Positions 5,888 to 7,152 of a stretch of DNA of 7,152 nucleotides are shown one piece after another. The position numbers were made by a program, and so were the translations under genes. The notes below the pieces were generated by a model that made no database searches, had not been told where the DNA came from, and saw only the letters and a list, made by a program, of their open reading frames with translations. The DNA is taken from NCBI GenBank assembly GCA_031282605.1, contig JAITDK010000102.1:1-7152 (forward strand). Direction: 5' to 3'. This DNA is from Oscillospiraceae bacterium (GTDB lineage Bacteria; Bacillota; Clostridia; Christensenellales; Aristaeellaceae). Position 1 is the first letter of the stretch, and the number at the start of each line of letters is the position of its first letter.

Positions 5888-6388
5888 TCATCGCGCCGAG
5901 GTCTTGCGCTGGAACACCTCCACCGCTCCGGCGGGCAGATCCATCAGCGTCTGCACCGCGCGGATCAGTTCCAAGCGCACGCGGACGTCGCCGGCTCCAT
6001 CCGCGACGACGACCACCCCCACTGCCTGAGACGCGCTCGTGTTGGATACCCCGCCCAGCCAATCCACGGATGAGGATGTCTCCGCCGCCGCCTCATAAAT
6101 CATCACCTCGACCGTACCCGCGCCGTCTATGCTGGATAGGATGGACGAAAGCCGCGACTCCAGCGCGCTGTTTGACGCGGATGGCGCTGTCGAACCGGTC
6201 GTCAAACCGCCGAAATCCGACAAGGCGATGCTTCCGACGACGCCTATCAAAACTATCAGCGCGATCCATTCAAGACCCTTGAACTTCTTTAGTTTCACGC
6301 GCCAGGCGGCCAAGAGAGGCTCTCGCCCAGTGTCGTTAAGGCCGCTTAGATTACTATTCGAAGCGCCGCCGTTCTTGAATCCGCTCAC
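5888..6388 (-). CDS. spoIIIAG: Stage III sporulation protein AG (short form)
   Basis: A component of the SpoIIIA-SpoIIQ channel that links mother cell and forespore; it sits in the outer forespore membrane and forms a ring in the intermembrane space. From the GTG start it has 166 residues: a basic N-terminal stretch (WRVKLKKFKG), a membrane helix at about 41-56, and a ring-building-motif domain from about 74 to 162, with LESRLSSILSSIDGAGTVEV, then VGVVVVADGAGD and the helix VRVRLELIRAVQTLM. The GTG overlaps the spoIIIAF stop as GTGA and has GGGGAG 6 bases upstream, so translation is coupled. Bacillus subtilis SpoIIIAG is about 229 residues and has a large beta insertion in the ring domain; here the stretch between the two main strands (about 99-122) is short and Ser-rich, so that insertion is reduced or absent. 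The assignment is firm from both motif and gene order. Confidence 0.93.
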   Translation of the reverse strand: MSGFKNGGASNSNLSGLNDTGREPLLAAWRVKLKKFKGLEWIALIVLIGVVGSIALSDFGGLTTGSTAPSASNSALESRLSSILSSIDGAGTVEVMIYEAAAETSSSVDWLGGVSNTSASQAVGVVVVADGAGDVRVRLELIRAVQTLMDLPAGAVEVFQRKTSAR

Positions 6389-6618
6389 GAACCGCTCCCC
6401 ATAATTGTCTGCAGTATCTCGTTCATCATCTGATCTGTCTGGGCGCTGCCAATAACCATCGCCGAGATCGGGCGCAGCAGCGCCCACAGCATCACCAGCC
6501 CGCACACCAGCCTCGCGTATTTGCGCATACTCCCGGCCGGAAGCAGCCAGTCGATCAGTGTAATACACAGCGTCAGCGCCGTCAGGTTCCTGAGCAGGGC
6601 CGCGAAACCGTCCCACAC
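6385..6618 (-). CDS. spoIIIAF: Stage III sporulation protein AF, minimal form
   Basis: A 77-residue membrane protein of the SpoIIIA channel. It has two membrane helices, about residues 8-27 and 36-56, joined by the conserved LPAGSMRKYARLVCGLVMLWALLRPI region, which is the signature part of SpoIIIAF. The B. subtilis protein is about 206 residues, with a soluble ring-building-like domain after the helices. Here only about 20 residues follow the second helix before the stop. This does not look like a frameshift, because the stop overlaps a well-formed start of spoIIIAG. The start is GTG at 6618, with AAGGAGG 7 bases before it. It lies 25 bases after spoIIIAE. The identity follows from the helix-pair motif and the AE-AF-AG order. 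Confidence 0.9.
   Translation of the reverse strand: MWDGFAALLRNLTALTLCITLIDWLLPAGSMRKYARLVCGLVMLWALLRPISAMVIGSAQTDQMMNEILQTIMGSGS
6395..6400 (-). promoter_or_regulatory. Ribosome binding site selecting the GTG start of spoIIIAG
   Basis: GGGGAG on the minus strand lies inside the end of spoIIIAF, 6 bases before the GTG at 6388. Together with the GTGA overlap it argues for coupled translation of AF and AG, and against the longer open frame that extends upstream through spoIIIAF. Confidence 0.7.
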
Positions 6619-6625
6619 GCTCCCG

Positions 6626-6632
6626 CCTCCTT
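6626..6632 (-). promoter_or_regulatory. Ribosome binding site selecting the GTG start of spoIIIAF
   Basis: AAGGAGG on the minus strand lies 7 bases before GTG at 6618. There is no ATG nearby in that frame before codon 31, which would remove the first membrane helix, so this site decides the start. Confidence 0.85.
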
Positions 6633-6643
6633 CGTATTGTTAG

Positions 6644-7152
6644 TTATCTTAGCATTACGGTTAAATTACCCACCATCAGCAGCTGCGCCACCAGCAGGAA
6701 GAACATGGCCGATACGGCCAGCAGTACGGTGAACAGCATCGTCACCGATCCCGCGAAATCACCCAGCAGATCGACGATCGGGCCGTCCGCGACCGGTTCC
6801 AACGCCGCGGCGCAGAACCGGAATACCAGCGACGCGCTCAGCGCCTGCACCAGCGGCCCTACGCAGTATGACGCTAGCAGCGCCAAACCGGTAATGCCCA
6901 GCGCATTCTTGACCAGCATTGAGCACGCGATCAGCGTATCCATCGTGTCCGCCATCATACCGCCTACGATCGGTACGAAGTTGTCGATGGCATACTTGGC
7001 CGTGCGCATCGTCACGCCATCGAACGCCGCCGCACCCATACCCTGGACTGCCATCACCCCGATGAATACCGTGAAACAGATGCCCAGCGACCAGTTGGCA
7101 ATAGTCTTGAGCAGCGAACGCAGGCGGCTTAATCCCACATTCGGGGAGATAG
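6644..7152 (-). CDS. spoIIIAE: Stage III sporulation protein AE, C-terminal part (5' end outside window)
   Basis: A polytopic membrane protein of the SpoIIIA channel. The last 169 or so residues are visible; the full protein is usually about 400, with an N-terminal signal peptide and soluble region that would be to the right of this window. The frame is open to base 7152, so the GTG at 7138 is an internal codon and not the start. The visible part has SRLRSLLKTIANWSLGICFTVFIGVMAVQG, then FVPIVGGMMADTMDTL, then several hydrophobic helices, ending in a membrane segment with LLLVAQLLMVGNLTVMLR-like sequence, as in the family. It is followed after 25 bases by spoIIIAF, as in other spoIIIA operons, which supports the call. 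The operon promoter, normally sigma-E dependent and upstream of spoIIIAA, is outside the window. Confidence 0.93.
   Translation of the reverse strand, partial: ISPNVGLSRLRSLLKTIANWSLGICFTVFIGVMAVQGMGAAAFDGVTMRTAKYAIDNFVPIVGGMMADTMDTLIACSMLVKNALGITGLALLASYCVGPLVQALSASLVFRFCAAALEPVADGPIVDLLGDFAGSVTMLFTVLLAVSAMFFLLVAQLLMVGNLTVMLR

Noticed and set aside
6389..6616. Upstream extension of the spoIIIAG frame through spoIIIAF
   Set aside because: The extension is Arg/Asp-rich, unlike SpoIIIAG, and overlaps the clear two-helix SpoIIIAF frame; the GTG at 6388 has its own ribosome binding site.

Overview
The window looks like a chromosomal piece of an uncultured, GC-rich, spore-forming Clostridia-type Firmicute. 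The main reason is the run of sporulation genes at the right end (spoIIIAE-AF-AG), which occurs only in endospore formers. The strong AAGGAG-type ribosome binding sites, the carbohydrate (CUT1) ABC transporter and the streptococcal-pilin-like modules fit the same group. The species cannot be named from the sequence.

Left part, + strand (1-3793). This is an apparent sugar-uptake operon: the last codons of a solute-binding protein, a strong hairpin terminator, two CUT1 permeases of the LacF/UgpA and UgpE/MalG types, a HAD-family hydrolase, an APH-type small-molecule kinase whose start overlaps the HAD stop (ATGA), and a small thioredoxin-like [2Fe-2S] ferredoxin. The binding-protein/permease terminator would make much more binding protein than permease. 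The HAD/kinase pair probably acts on the imported compound or a metabolite of it; the substrate is unknown.

Middle (3794-3988). This convergent intergenic stretch is unusually structured. It holds a G-run block with quadruplex potential just after the ferredoxin stop, a perfect 16-bp hairpin without a U-tract, and a larger nested inverted repeat built from GCAAAT/ATTTGC and GTCGTCAAGG/CCTTGACGAC blocks.

Right part, - strand (3989-7152). Read in transcription order this is spoIIIAE (C-terminal part only), spoIIIAF, spoIIIAG and then a 597-residue protein made of a Lys/Ser/Gly-rich head, a right-handed beta-helix and a tail of FctA/Spy0128-like pilin modules. Three things stand out. SpoIIIAF is only 77 residues and lacks its usual C-terminal soluble domain. 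SpoIIIAG is short. SpoIIIAH, which normally follows SpoIIIAG, is not there. Its place is taken by the beta-helix protein, which has a well-supported start but no signal peptide and no LPXTG anchor, has seven cysteines, and carries a split pilin module. My main hypothesis is that this protein is made in the mother cell with the SpoIIIA channel and is a structural or spore-surface protein. That is inference; the sequence shows only the gene order, the domains and the missing export signals.
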